From Cyclobacteriaceae bacterium (GTDB taxonomy: Bacteria > Bacteroidota > Bacteroidia > Cytophagales > Cyclobacteriaceae), in the NCBI GenBank assembly GCA_020832305.1, contig JAFIEV010000040.1, positions 62,001-126,000 on the forward strand: a stretch of DNA of 64,000 nt, in the 5' to 3' direction. The translations under genes were made by a program, and so were the position numbers. The notes under the pieces were generated by a model. The model searched no databases, was not told the DNA's origin, and was given only the letters and a program-made list of their open reading frames with translations. Position 1 is the first letter of the stretch, and each line of letters starts with the position of its first letter. Of this stretch, positions 45,129 to 55,600 are shown one piece after another.

Positions 45129-45232
45129 CAGCAAAGTAAAACCAAAATCAATATAAGGGCTTAATTTTTTTGTAAATTTCTTTTAACTGAAGGGTTACAA
45201 AATTTGTTTAAACAGTATTAAAAAATGAGGGC

Positions 45233-45772
45233 ATGAGAGACAGCGAAATTATTGCTAAGATCAGCCAAGGCGATGAAAAAGCCCTCGAATACCTGTATCG
45301 AAAATATTTTTCAATGATGAAAAGAAGCATTTTGAAAAATAATGGTACAGAAGATGAAGCTAAAGACATTTTTCAGGATGCGCTCATTGTTTTTTGGCAA
45401 AAAGTGACCAGTGGTAATCTCGTTTTGAGCTCAAAGATCAGTACTTATTTGTACAGCATCTGTCAAAATCTCTGGCGAAAAGAGCTAGATCGAAAGAAGC
45501 GCTTATCCAATGAAGAAAAAGACGAAGAGGTCTATATTAAAAACGATGAAGAAGAAAGATTGAAAATAGTTACAGATTGCATCAACCAACTGGGAGATAC
45601 CTGTAAAAAATTATTGACATACCATTATTTTGATGGTCTGCCAATGTCGGAAATTGCAGATAAATTGGGCTTTAGCAATACCGATACAGCAAAAACTAAA
45701 AAATATAAATGTAAACAGCGTTTGTATGAGTTAATCAGGTCTAAGTACTCTAAAAGTGATTTTCTGGATTAA
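45233..45772 (+). CDS. ECF-type RNA polymerase sigma factor
   Basis: The 179-residue factor has sigma-70 region 2 (about 20-75: YLYRKYFSMMKRSILKNNG and AKDIFQDALIVFWQ) and region 4 (about 115-165: CKKLLTYHYFDGLPMSEIAD). It starts at ATG 45233. Its stop and the next ATG are separated by two bases, so it is coupled to a membrane-bound partner that probably acts as its anti-sigma factor. The signal and regulon are unknown. Confidence 0.9.
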   Translation: MRDSEIIAKISQGDEKALEYLYRKYFSMMKRSILKNNGTEDEAKDIFQDALIVFWQKVTSGNLVLSSKISTYLYSICQNLWRKELDRKKRLSNEEKDEEVYIKNDEEERLKIVTDCINQLGDTCKKLLTYHYFDGLPMSEIADKLGFSNTDTAKTKKYKCKQRLYELIRSKYSKSDFLD

Positions 45773-45774
45773 AC

Positions 45775-46659
45775 ATGACGAACCACCACGAAATTGAAAA
45801 AATTGTAAGTCGCTACATCGATGGTGACATGTCTGAGATTGAGAAACTCGATTTTCAATCAAGGCTTGTTACTGATCCTGTTTTACAGGAAGAATACAGC
45901 CTGCAAAAAGATATGGTCGAAGCCATCAAAATTTACCGCAGGGCTGAACTCAAAAGTAAATTATCGCATGTTCAACTGCCGACTACAGCCTGGTATCAAA
46001 CCCTGGGCGGACAAATTGCAGCTACGGCCTCTATAACCGCAATGGTAGGGCTTGGAGCATATCTGTATTTTAGCCAACCATCTGAAGTATTTTCTGTAGT
46101 TGAAATTGATGCCTTAACATATGCACAAAATCTTCAGGGTGATGTACCTGAAATGCCAATTGCATATATACAGGAATCTGAACATGCCGACCAAAATCTT
46201 ATTTCTGATGTGACGCATGATGATGAAGTTCCCGCAAATCATGAAATATCAAATGATGCTATAGCTCAGATACGTGAACTGCCAAAGCCAGAAATAATTG
46301 TACCTGAACTGGCAATAATAGATGATGGCCGTGATTTTGAAGCACCGGATGGTGGTTTCGAAAGTTCCGTAAGCAGCTTTGAGAAATTAAGTGAAAAAGT
46401 TGCCGTAGAAACCCTGAAAGGTGTTAAAAAAGGCTTGCATTACAGGTTTACTGGAAATAAATTATTTTTGTACGGAGATTTTGGTGATCAAACCTATGAG
46501 ATAATTGAAATTAATACTCAAAAAGGAAGGCGTTTTTATCTGTTGTTTGATGGTAACTTCTTCCAGATTTTACAAAACCAGACAGATATAGCCCCACTTG
46601 AAAGAATTAAGGATGAAGAAATTATAAATGATCTGGAAATAATGCTCCGTAACAAATAA
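45775..46659 (+). CDS. Probable anti-sigma factor, single-pass membrane protein
   Basis: The 294-residue protein has a cytoplasmic N terminus typical of anti-sigma domains (VSRYIDGDMSEIEKLDFQSR), a membrane helix (about 82-100, IAATASITAMVGLGAYLYF), and a long acidic extracytoplasmic region followed by a small beta-rich C-terminal domain (about 215-290). No zinc motif is visible. Position directly after the ECF sigma gene supports the call. A strong terminator follows at 46688. Confidence 0.78.
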   Translation: MTNHHEIEKIVSRYIDGDMSEIEKLDFQSRLVTDPVLQEEYSLQKDMVEAIKIYRRAELKSKLSHVQLPTTAWYQTLGGQIAATASITAMVGLGAYLYFSQPSEVFSVVEIDALTYAQNLQGDVPEMPIAYIQESEHADQNLISDVTHDDEVPANHEISNDAIAQIRELPKPEIIVPELAIIDDGRDFEAPDGGFESSVSSFEKLSEKVAVETLKGVKKGLHYRFTGNKLFLYGDFGDQTYEIIEINTQKGRRFYLLFDGNFFQILQNQTDIAPLERIKDEEIINDLEIMLRNK

Positions 46660-46687
46660 TGGCAGGCAATTAAGCTCATTTATTAAA

Positions 46688-46723
46688 ACAGGCTGTCTCA
46701 AATAAGGCAGTCTGTTTTTTTTT
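46688..46723 (+). terminator. Intrinsic terminator after the sigma/anti-sigma operon
   Basis: ACAGGCTGTCT and AGGCAGTCTGT pair over 11 bases with two G-T wobbles around a six-base loop, followed by nine T residues. Confidence 0.88.
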
Positions 46724-46911
46724 AACTGCCAGAAATTGTGTCACATTTAAACAGTTTTTGATTCTATCCTAAAAATATCTAGCCTAAACTCAACAATTTC
46801 AGGTGATAAGAAAATCAAATCAGGCAACAAATAATGAATAATCACCTGTAAAACCCTTGTGTTATGTAAGGCATCAAGGTATTCTTTTTACCTGTCTAAA
46901 GTTTTTTATGT

Positions 46912-46919
46912 TAAATTTG
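46912..46919 (+). promoter_or_regulatory. -7 promoter box for the UpxY-type gene
   Basis: TAAATTTG matches the TAnnTTTG consensus 85 bases upstream of the UpxY start, leaving a leader that an antiterminator could use. A good -33 TTTG is not seen. Confidence 0.4.
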
Positions 46920-47003
46920 TAATTCAGTTATTGAAGAGCCAATAACAATATGATGATTTCTGCGTTTGTTTAGCGTTTTGGAAATTGTAATCTTAATTAT
47001 TAG

Positions 47004-47531
47004 ATGTCGAGTACGAAAAAGTGGCATGTAGTCTATACGCTACCCAGGAATGAAAAAAAAGTAGCGGAAAGACTTCAGGAAAAAGGATATACAGTTTATT
47101 GTCCCTTGATAAAAACACTCAGGCAATGGAGTGATCGTAAAAAAATGATCACCGTGCCTATGTTTAATTCCTATGTGTTTGTCAATATTGAAGATACAGA
47201 TAGGGTTTCGGTACTAAAGATAAATGGAATCAGAAATTTTGTATACTGGTTGGGCAATCCCGCAATTGTAAAAGATTATGAAATTGAGGCAATAAAGCTC
47301 ATCAGTACAGAGGCTGAAGATATAAAGGTCACCAGTCTTAAAATAGCTGAAGGAGATACTGTATGTATTACGGAAGGCCCATTTAAAGGAATCCATGGTG
47401 TAGTAGGTGAGGTAAATAAAAGCAATGTGGTTTTGTATATCCCACAGCTTGGTATGAAAATTCAGTTTAAAAGCACTAAACGCTTTTTAACTACCAAAGA
47501 AAATGTACATGCTGATGACCTGCAAAGCTGA
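47004..47531 (+). CDS. UpxY-family transcription antiterminator (NusG paralogue)
   Basis: The 175-residue protein has the NusG N-terminal domain (WHVVYTLPRNEKKVAERLQE, then LKTLRQWSDRKKM as in UpxY, and MFNSYVFVNI) and a KOW domain (about 110-160, GDTVCITEGPFKGIHGVVGE). In Bacteroidota, UpxY proteins are made by the first gene of a polysaccharide operon and prevent premature termination in its leader. The following genes are Wzc- and Wza-like, as expected. No UpxZ gene is present. Confidence 0.9.
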   Translation: MSSTKKWHVVYTLPRNEKKVAERLQEKGYTVYCPLIKTLRQWSDRKKMITVPMFNSYVFVNIEDTDRVSVLKINGIRNFVYWLGNPAIVKDYEIEAIKLISTEAEDIKVTSLKIAEGDTVCITEGPFKGIHGVVGEVNKSNVVLYIPQLGMKIQFKSTKRFLTTKENVHADDLQS

Positions 47532-47707
47532 ATTATAAGACAAATCACACAATTACACGTTTTCTTTAGGTTGATATATTGATTTTATTAAATAACTTCG
47601 TCTTTTTGAATTGAAAAGATGTTGGCTTTACATGATGCCGGATACCAAAAAGATATTCTATATTACTTTTATTAATCCAGGTTTCAGTATTCTAAAGATA
47701 TGAATCT

Positions 47708-50119
47708 GTGACGCAAAATAATAACTGGGAACAAACAGACAACCTGGCAGAAGTTAAAAAATTTCTTGGCCGCGTACTGCAAAAGTGGTATTGGATAGTT
47801 TTGTTATTTACATTATCCATAACCATTGCCTGGCTTTTTGCCCGCTATGAAGACCCTGTGTATGTAATAAACGCTTCATTCATATCAAAAAAATGGGAAG
47901 AAAGTTCTGCCGGCCTTACCGGTATGCTCGAAGGATCGGCCTTCAGACAAAGAACAGAAGTCTGGCAGGAAATACCTTATCTCAAATCAGAGAGCAGGAT
48001 CAGGGAAACCCTGCGCCGGCTCGAATTCGACATTTCTTTTTTTGTTGAAGGTCGGTTCAAAACCACCGAAATTTACAAAAATTTTACTTTTAAAATATTA
48101 ATTGATCCTGTATCTACCAATCTTCCTTTTGGCACCCCCATTTATATCAAACCTGAAAACAATAATTACTACAGTCTTTACTCCGATAATTCGACAATAC
48201 AACAGCACTTCAATGGCAGAAGGTTAAGGTTTGGGGTATCTGAAACTATACATACCTGGAAGATGAACATCCAGGCACCCAGAGAAAGTGTCAATGGCGG
48301 AGTAAACAGCTACTTTTTTATCATCAATAATCCAAACAGCCTGGTTTCTGAATATCGGCGAAAACTCAGCATAACATGGGCACAAAAAGGCTCAGCCATC
48401 TTAAATGCTTCCGTTCAAAGTAAATTACCTGAAAAAGACCTCGATTTTGTTAAAACCTATCTCGATGTAGTCATCGAAAAAGGCCTGGAAGATAAAAACG
48501 AACACCTTACCAATACCATCGATTTTATCAATGAATACATGGTAAATATTTCTGATACCTTAATGAGATATCAGAATCGAATAGATAAATTCAGATTAAA
48601 CAATCGTGAAGTACTTAATGGAAGTTCGTTCGTCTTGACAAAATTGAATGAGCTTGATGAAAAAAAGGCTGAATTGATGGTGCAAAACCAATATTATGAT
48701 TACATAGCTGACTACGTTAAAAATCAAAAACAATCTGAAATTTTTGCCCCCAATCTTATCGGTATCAACGCTGCACCTTTAAATGAGCTCATTCAGCAAT
48801 ATCTCGAAATTAAGTGGGAAGATAAAATCGCATTAAAGGAAGAAAACCTGAAAAATCCGCTTGTTAACCGAAGTAACCGGGCTTATGAACGTATTGAAAA
48901 AAATATATTTGAAGCATTGCAAAATCTAAAGTCGTTTAATGACCAACGCATGCGTGAGCTAAACGACCAGGCCAGGTTTTTCTATAGTTCGATTGAAAAT
49001 ATGCAATTCGAAAACCGGCAATATGCCGAAATGCAAAGAATGCTGGGTTTATATGAAAATATTTTTAATGATTTACTGTCTCGTCGAACCAACGCATATA
49101 TTGCAAAGGCTTCAACAACCTCAGATTATCAGATAGTAACCTCCCCTTCTTTTAGTAGTATTCCGGTTTATCCAGATACCAAAAAAATCTATTTGATTGC
49201 ACTGATTGCCGGTTTGGGACTGCCACTTGGGCTGATCTATCTTACAGATTTGTTAAATACCAGGGTAATAAGTAAAGATGACCTTGTTAAAAACACCAAT
49301 ATTCCCATCATTGGCAGTGTAGGGCATAGCCTGGCAAATTCGGCCAAGGTTATGATTCACAAACCCAAATCTCATGTCGCTGAGGCCTTCAGAGGTATAA
49401 GAGCTAATTTGCAGTACCTTAATCAGGGCAAGCCCGAAGCCAATGTTTTTCTCATAACTTCTTCTATCAGTGGTGAAGGAAAAACGTTTTGCTCCATAAA
49501 CCTGGCCTTTACTTTTGCCATGTCGGGCAAAAAAACCGTACTTATTGGTGCAGATATGAGACGCCCCTCGCTAAGCGATCATTTTAATCTCAGGGATTCT
49601 ACCGGTCTCAGCCGATATCTTGCAGGTTTTGAAGAAATAGATAATGTAATTTTCGAAACAGAAAAAGACCTTTTGTCTTTAATTCCGGCAGGAAATATCC
49701 CGCCAAACCCGGCTGAGCTTATTACTACACCCAGAATGCAGGAACTGATACAGCGGCTCAAAAAAGATTTCGACATAATTGTAATTGATACCCCGCCAAT
49801 CGGCCTGGTATCTGACACAATAGAGCTGCTCAGGTACTCAGATACTAATTTGTTGATCGTAAGACAAAACAGAAGTTATAAGAAATCACTGAATGCCATA
49901 ACTCAAATGTATAATGAAGGTAAGATAAGCCGTTTGGGTATTCTGTTTAATGACATCGACTACCGGAAATATGAATATGGCCAGGGCTATGGATACAGCA
50001 ACTCATATGGTTATGGATATGGCTATGGCTATGGTTACGGCTATTATGAGGAAGAGCAGGAAAGTGGCAACATGATTCAAAAATTATTGAGTAAATTACC
50101 ATTTATTAAAAGGAAGTGA
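47708..50119 (+). CDS. Wzc-like polysaccharide copolymerase with BY-kinase domain
   Basis: The 803-residue inner-membrane protein has a first membrane helix (about 30-46), a periplasmic Wzz-like and coiled-coil region, a second helix (about 495-515), and a cytoplasmic BY-kinase. Walker A is SGEGKT (588-593), the acidic A' motif is LIGADMRRP and Walker B is IIVIDTPP. The C terminus is a tyrosine-glycine tract (about 752-780, YGYGYGYGY). Autophosphorylation of such a tract regulates chain length and export. The start codon is GTG 47708. Its stop overlaps the next gene's start (GTGA). Confidence 0.93.
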   Translation: MTQNNNWEQTDNLAEVKKFLGRVLQKWYWIVLLFTLSITIAWLFARYEDPVYVINASFISKKWEESSAGLTGMLEGSAFRQRTEVWQEIPYLKSESRIRETLRRLEFDISFFVEGRFKTTEIYKNFTFKILIDPVSTNLPFGTPIYIKPENNNYYSLYSDNSTIQQHFNGRRLRFGVSETIHTWKMNIQAPRESVNGGVNSYFFIINNPNSLVSEYRRKLSITWAQKGSAILNASVQSKLPEKDLDFVKTYLDVVIEKGLEDKNEHLTNTIDFINEYMVNISDTLMRYQNRIDKFRLNNREVLNGSSFVLTKLNELDEKKAELMVQNQYYDYIADYVKNQKQSEIFAPNLIGINAAPLNELIQQYLEIKWEDKIALKEENLKNPLVNRSNRAYERIEKNIFEALQNLKSFNDQRMRELNDQARFFYSSIENMQFENRQYAEMQRMLGLYENIFNDLLSRRTNAYIAKASTTSDYQIVTSPSFSSIPVYPDTKKIYLIALIAGLGLPLGLIYLTDLLNTRVISKDDLVKNTNIPIIGSVGHSLANSAKVMIHKPKSHVAEAFRGIRANLQYLNQGKPEANVFLITSSISGEGKTFCSINLAFTFAMSGKKTVLIGADMRRPSLSDHFNLRDSTGLSRYLAGFEEIDNVIFETEKDLLSLIPAGNIPPNPAELITTPRMQELIQRLKKDFDIIVIDTPPIGLVSDTIELLRYSDTNLLIVRQNRSYKKSLNAITQMYNEGKISRLGILFNDIDYRKYEYGQGYGYSNSYGYGYGYGYGYGYYEEEQESGNMIQKLLSKLPFIKRK

Positions 50120-51069
50120 AAATATATACTTTGCCCGAAAAGCTTAAAAACCTTGCAGGGTTTTTAATACTACTGAGTGTACTTGCACCATGGTTTTACG
50201 CCTGTGTCCCCAATAAGCGGCTGGTATATCTTCAACATCAGGGAGACATTAAAACCATAAACCCGGTTGATACTGTTCTGAGAAGTTATAACCTCAAAAG
50301 AGAACCTTATACATTAAAAGCCGAAGATATTATATCTCTCAGGGTAGCCAGCGTAACTGAAACCGAATTTAATTTTATCAGAAGATACGAAACCGAACTG
50401 GGTATCATTAGAAAATTAAACCAGTACAAGCAGGGCGAACAGGATTTAGTAGGAAGAGGGGGGCTTAACAACCAAATGATGATGGGTGGTGGCGGTATGC
50501 GTGGGCAATCAGATGATGGAGGACTCTCTTCAATTATTCTCGACCGTATGAATTCTGGTTTTGTGCTTGACCTGAAAGGTGAAATGGAACTCCCTGAGAT
50601 AGGTCGGCTAAAGCTCGCCGGGCTTACTATTCCAGAAGCTGAAGCTTTGGTAAAAAATTCTCTCACAGGATATTATGAAACCCCAATGGTGAGAATTCAA
50701 TTGCTCAACTTTCACTATACCATATTGGGCGAAGTAAATAATGAAGGAAGGTATACAAGCTTTGATCCTGAATTAACCATATTCGATGCTATAGCGCTTG
50801 CCGGAAATCTAAGTGAATTTGCCGACAGGTCAAACATAAAAATCGTGCGGCGTGAAGGAGGTGAGGCTAAAATTATCTACCTTAATACCCTTGATGAACG
50901 TATGCTCAATGCTGAAAATTTTTATCTGAAACGCGATGACCTGATCATTGTGCCCCCCTTGCAGGCACGTACTGCCAGTATGTACACTTTACCGCGTACA
51001 AGTTCATTATTCGGTATTGTTGGTGGTGCTTTGTCATTAATAGCCATTATAATATCACTAACCCGTTGA
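50116..51069 (+). CDS. Wza-like polysaccharide export lipoprotein
   Basis: The 317-residue protein has a lipoprotein-type signal ending at C30, a poly_export domain (PYTLKAEDIISLRV) and SLBB-type segments (TILGEVNNEGRYT). A glycine/methionine-rich insert lies near residues 113-136. A C-terminal membrane helix (about 295-315) is unusual for a Wza-type outer-membrane channel but common in Bacteroidota homologues. The GTG start overlaps the kinase stop. It should form the export channel for the polysaccharide chain handled by the Wzc-like protein. Confidence 0.9.
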   Translation: MKIYTLPEKLKNLAGFLILLSVLAPWFYACVPNKRLVYLQHQGDIKTINPVDTVLRSYNLKREPYTLKAEDIISLRVASVTETEFNFIRRYETELGIIRKLNQYKQGEQDLVGRGGLNNQMMMGGGGMRGQSDDGGLSSIILDRMNSGFVLDLKGEMELPEIGRLKLAGLTIPEAEALVKNSLTGYYETPMVRIQLLNFHYTILGEVNNEGRYTSFDPELTIFDAIALAGNLSEFADRSNIKIVRREGGEAKIIYLNTLDERMLNAENFYLKRDDLIIVPPLQARTASMYTLPRTSSLFGIVGGALSLIAIIISLTR

Positions 51070-51138
51070 TCTGATTTAAAGATCCGGGCTTACAAAAAGG
51101 TAATTTTCGAGCACCGAATTTTAAAAATGACCCATAGG

Positions 51139-52293
51139 TTAAGAGCCGGCATAGTCATCGGCATCTTTATGGTCATCCGGCTTAAAAATCAGGCGACTTT
51201 CTGACTTTAAAAATGCTATGTAATACGACTTTAGTAAAAAGGTGGCAGGTAAAGCTATGAGAAGACCAAATATCCCTAAAAGTTTACCCCAAACCGATAA
51301 TGACAATAAAATAAGTGCAGGATTGAGCCCTGTGGCATTACCCATTATTTTTGGAATCAAAAAACCATCTTGTATCAATTGCACTACGGTATATACTAAA
51401 AGTACCGTTCCTAAATAAAAAAGATAACTGGTGCCGGTATCAAGGGAATAAATGAGTGCCAGTAATGCCGCAGGTATAAATGAAATAAGTTGCAGGTAGG
51501 GCACCAGATTTAGAATGCCGACAAATAATCCGAAGATAATGCCCAATGGCAAACTTATTATGCTGAATCCAATAGCAAAAAGCACTCCTACAATAGAAGC
51601 AATAAGGGTTTGCGCCCTGAAGTAAGCACTCATGGCCATTCTGAAATCTTCAACAAAGGTTGTAACCTGAACTTTGATTTTGGGATGAAGGTATTCTTTC
51701 CAGCCTTGCATAATGTTTCTGTAGTCAAGAAGAATAAAAATCAAATAAAGAAATATTATCCCCATACCTACGAATCCTATAAAAAATGAAATCGTGCCTG
51801 AAAAAATATTCCAAATTCCAGGAAGGACTTTCTGGCTGAGTTCAAGTATGGTTTCTCCAAGCTTTTCCCTATCGAAAATTCCTTGAAAATCAGTGTCTCT
51901 GGTAATCTCTACCAAATACAGGTACAACCATTCGGGAATGTATTCCTGATAATTTCGCCTCACTTCTATGGTTCTTGCAAGATCCCTCATCAAGGCTCCC
52001 ATATGTTGTACCTCAGCACTAATCATAGGTACAAGAAGGGCCACCAAGCCGGTAAGCAAGCCAACGATAATCAGCAAGGCGATGGCTATAGACAATACCC
52101 TGCTCTTGAGTCGTGCCTTTAGCTGTAAAAAAGATACAAAAGGTTCAATCAGATAAGCCATCAGCATTGCTATGGCAAATGGAATGAGTACATCCTTTAA
52201 AAAATCAAGCAGAATATATACAATTACAATAACTGCAATGATGAAAAGTGCGCGAGCTACGCGTTCAAAAGTAAAAGGTCTGTCTAAAAACAT
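51139..52293 (-). CDS. AI-2E/PerM-family multi-pass transporter
   Basis: The 384-residue protein shows the family pattern of an N-terminal helix pair (ALFIIAVIVIVYILLDFL, IPFAIAMLMAYLIEPFVSFL), a periplasmic region, and four to five C-terminal helices with PLGIIFGLFVGILNLVPYL and GKLLGIFGLLIALPATFLL. Members export small molecules or ions; the AI-2 role is not general. I use ATG 52293 rather than the in-frame TTG 52332, which adds 13 residues. It converges on the wza-like gene. Confidence 0.88.
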   Translation of the reverse strand: MFLDRPFTFERVARALFIIAVIVIVYILLDFLKDVLIPFAIAMLMAYLIEPFVSFLQLKARLKSRVLSIAIALLIIVGLLTGLVALLVPMISAEVQHMGALMRDLARTIEVRRNYQEYIPEWLYLYLVEITRDTDFQGIFDREKLGETILELSQKVLPGIWNIFSGTISFFIGFVGMGIIFLYLIFILLDYRNIMQGWKEYLHPKIKVQVTTFVEDFRMAMSAYFRAQTLIASIVGVLFAIGFSIISLPLGIIFGLFVGILNLVPYLQLISFIPAALLALIYSLDTGTSYLFYLGTVLLVYTVVQLIQDGFLIPKIMGNATGLNPALILLSLSVWGKLLGIFGLLIALPATFLLKSYYIAFLKSESRLIFKPDDHKDADDYAGS

Positions 52294-52663
52294 CTTTTTG
52301 ATCTGGTGAATGTGGCTTTTATATAAAAACAAAGATAAAATATTTAATCTGATTACAATTCGTTTTTCAATCCTCGTTACTACTCCTGTTTAGTGCATAC
52401 TTTTTCCCTGCACAGGGTAGATCCTATCAAATTACCATCACACCATAAACCGTAAAACAGGTCATTATGAACCCTGGATTTTGAATTTTTTGTACAGGCT
52501 ATTGGGTAGATGTAAAAACGTCGTTATGTAATTTTAATATTCATACATAATTTATTGCGAGTATATCATTCCGTATTTTTGCTGTATTATTCCAGAAGGA
52601 AAAAAATCTGAATATTAGAAACGATTTTGCCTTCATAAGTTTTTTTAGACTCTTGCATCAACC
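52294..52663. other. Divergent gap before the giant AsmA-like gene
   Basis: The 370-base gap contains a small CCCTG-CA-CAGGG inverted repeat (52406-52417) and a promoter for the 1457-residue gene at 52555-52581. I see no gene or recognisable relic. Confidence 0.45.
52555..52581 (+). promoter_or_regulatory. Promoter for the AsmA-like gene
   Basis: TATTTTTG at 52574-52581 fits the -7 consensus and a TTG at 52555-52557 may be the -33 element, with a 16-base spacer. Confidence 0.4.
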
Positions 52664-55600
52664 ATGAAACCAGAAGAAACGAATTATACCAGACGCAATC
52701 AAAGGAGGATATTATTCAGATATCTATATTTTAGCCTGGGTACGATTGCAGTGATGGTTGTTTTTTATTTTATAATCAAATCTGCTACTGAAAATTTGAC
52801 CTTGCGCATTTTGCAGGATCTGGTGCACAATCAATCTGGTGGTTTGTATCAGTTAAACAGTGAAAAGATTGGCGTACAACTTGCGAGAAAAAAAATGAGC
52901 TTGTACAACGCAGACTTTTCACTTAGCGATGCAGCAGTATCCGACACAAGCTCAATGCTGAAGACCCGGGAAAGTACCTATGATGCCCACTTAACTGAAT
53001 TGCATATAAATGTAGAGAGCTTATGGGATGTGTATTTCAGGAAAGAGCTTAAAATCGTATCTGTGAGTGCAATTGCCCCTCATTTGGATGTCTTTTATCT
53101 GCCAGATACCATAGAACGTACCGATATCTCGTTCAGAACAGGAAATTTGTACAACCTTATATCTGATTACCTTAATTTGTTTAAAGTCAATGATTTTGAG
53201 CTAATAGATGGCAGTTTTAATTTTATTGCTCTTACAGAAAAAGGCCAGGGTGTTTTTTCAATCAACAATATATCATTTTGGTTCAAAAATTTCCTGATCG
53301 CTCCGGAATCATTCGAAGATGAAGACAAGTTTTTGTACTCCGATGATTTTACAGTTTCTATTAAAAATCAATTGGTTGAACTGCCCGATAGCATAAATGT
53401 ACTCACCTTCGACCAACTTGATGTTTCAACCGCAGACTCTGCAATATATATACAAAACCTGCGATTACGTACACGTGACATTCTTGCTGATAAAGATCAG
53501 CAATCAGAGTTATATGATGTGCATGTGCCCATTCTTAAACTCGATGGCGTTGATTTTCTCGGTGCCTATCATCAAAACCGTTTGAATGTTGACCGGGTAA
53601 AACTTGAATCGCCAAATATTATTACAGAACAAACGCCCAGAGAAGTTCCGGTTGAAGAAGCCGCCATTAAAAACAGAATTGCCAGGTTGGCCAATGACTT
53701 TTTTGAGCAGATCGCGGTTGAAAGTTTTGAAGTCAAAAATGCACAACTCGATCTACTTGACTGGAAAAAGCTGAGAAGCCGACACTTCACCTTCGATAGC
53801 CTTGATTTTAAACTTAGCCGCTTACTTATTGATAGTTCAAACTATCAAACCAACAATAGAGTATATGCCTTTAACTCGGTTGAACTCACAATAAGAAATT
53901 ACCACCAGAGGCTTGCCGACAGCATTCATGCAATAAGTGTTGAAATTGCTACCGCGAATACCGCTACACAAACCATTAGTGCAGAAAATTTTGTTCTGGC
54001 CCCATTTAGAAAATTAACCGGTCAAACAAATGAAAATATGCAGAAAAACGACATTTTTCATGTAACCATACCGCACTTTTTACTTTCTGGTTTTGATTTG
54101 AAAAAAATTCTTTATGAAGATACCGTAAGGATACAAAATGCTATTTTTACCGACCCCGATGTGGAGTTTTATCATAATCCGGGCCAAAAACGACGAAAGG
54201 AAGATACTCCGCAAAATATCAGAGATATTTATGCGCCGGCAGAAGAGCTGGGCTTATCAATTTACCTGGGGAATATCGACCTCAGAAATGGTAAATACAG
54301 ACATTTTGTAAGCAACCGTGAGAAAGCAGTGGTAAGTCTTGAAGGCATGAACTTACAGTTGCTCAACCTTGCATTCGATTCACTTATGATTCATGGTGAA
54401 AGAAGCAGAAGAAGAGAATTACTCAGGTTTCAGATTGCCGCTGGCAATGTCAATCTCTATCAACGAAATAAAAATTTACATTTTGAAAATCTCAGATATA
54501 CCACCCGTGGTGAAACCATGTCGATAGGTCAAATCAATTTGCAGCAAGAACCAGATGGAAATAATAATAATGATAAATTGCCTTTTCAATTGGAAGGCGC
54601 TTCTGCCCGAATTGCCGGATTAAATCTTCCGGTTTTAATTTATGATCAAAAAATTGAAGCTGATACACTTTTTATAGATCTTCCTCTGCTCAGCATCGAG
54701 GCTGATCCGCCAGGTTATTCACAAAATGGAAGAAGACCTGATCTTGGCAAGCCCATTCTTATTCCGGAAGATTTATTTGTGAGAACTTATGTTGCCGGTT
54801 TCAATACAGCGCAAATCACACATGAAAAACATACATGGTTGAGCATCTCCCATGGAAAGGTAATTTCTTCAGGGATCAACAGAGCGCCCGATGACATAGA
54901 GCTTAATTTATTTGAAGGGGATTTTAAAATAGAAGGTAAAAGTTTTAAGTATAACAGTCCATGGGATTTTCTCACCCTTCAAGGAGAAGAATTCATTTTC
55001 AGCAAATCAGACTCTAGTATTTCTATTCAAAATACCAGTTTAAAGGATGTATTTTACCTGGATAATAAAAAATTTGAGTTGAATGCGCATCTACCGGAAT
55101 TGCTAATTGGCGGATTTGATTCTGAATCGGCCATTCATAAAAACCAAATTGATATTGATGAAATTTTTACAAGAGGTGCCCTGGTTACATTTAAGCCACT
55201 GCCAAATGACCGGCGCTTTAACATAAAACCAAAAGCCAGGCCTGCTAAGAATAAATCTGACAAAGTCGATGATACAGGAAGCTTTGTTAACATTAAGAAG
55301 ATTTCCATCGAAAAAACCAGCATACATGCCCATGATCCCCCGCATATAAATGTAGAGACCTCTATTCAAAATCTGCACATTCGGGATATCGCCTTTTCCA
55401 CACATGAACTAAAGCTCGAAAATCTCAACATTATCTTTAATAATTATTCTACCAACATAGATTTTTTAAAGTATTCAGATGCAGAAAAATCAATAGTGAA
55501 TATTAAAAATATTTCTTTTGACTCAGAGCGCGATGAATTTATTACAGGAGCTATCTCTTATTACCCCATTGAAAAAAATGAGGAACAAGTTTTTACAATT

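Larger units (their letters stand above)
46660..47003. other. Gap holding the anti-sigma terminator and the UpxY promoter
   Basis: The 344-base gap begins with the terminator at 46688-46723 and ends with the UpxY leader. A -7 box, TAAATTTG, lies at 46912-46919, leaving a leader of roughly 80 bases. No gene is visible in between. Confidence 0.55.
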
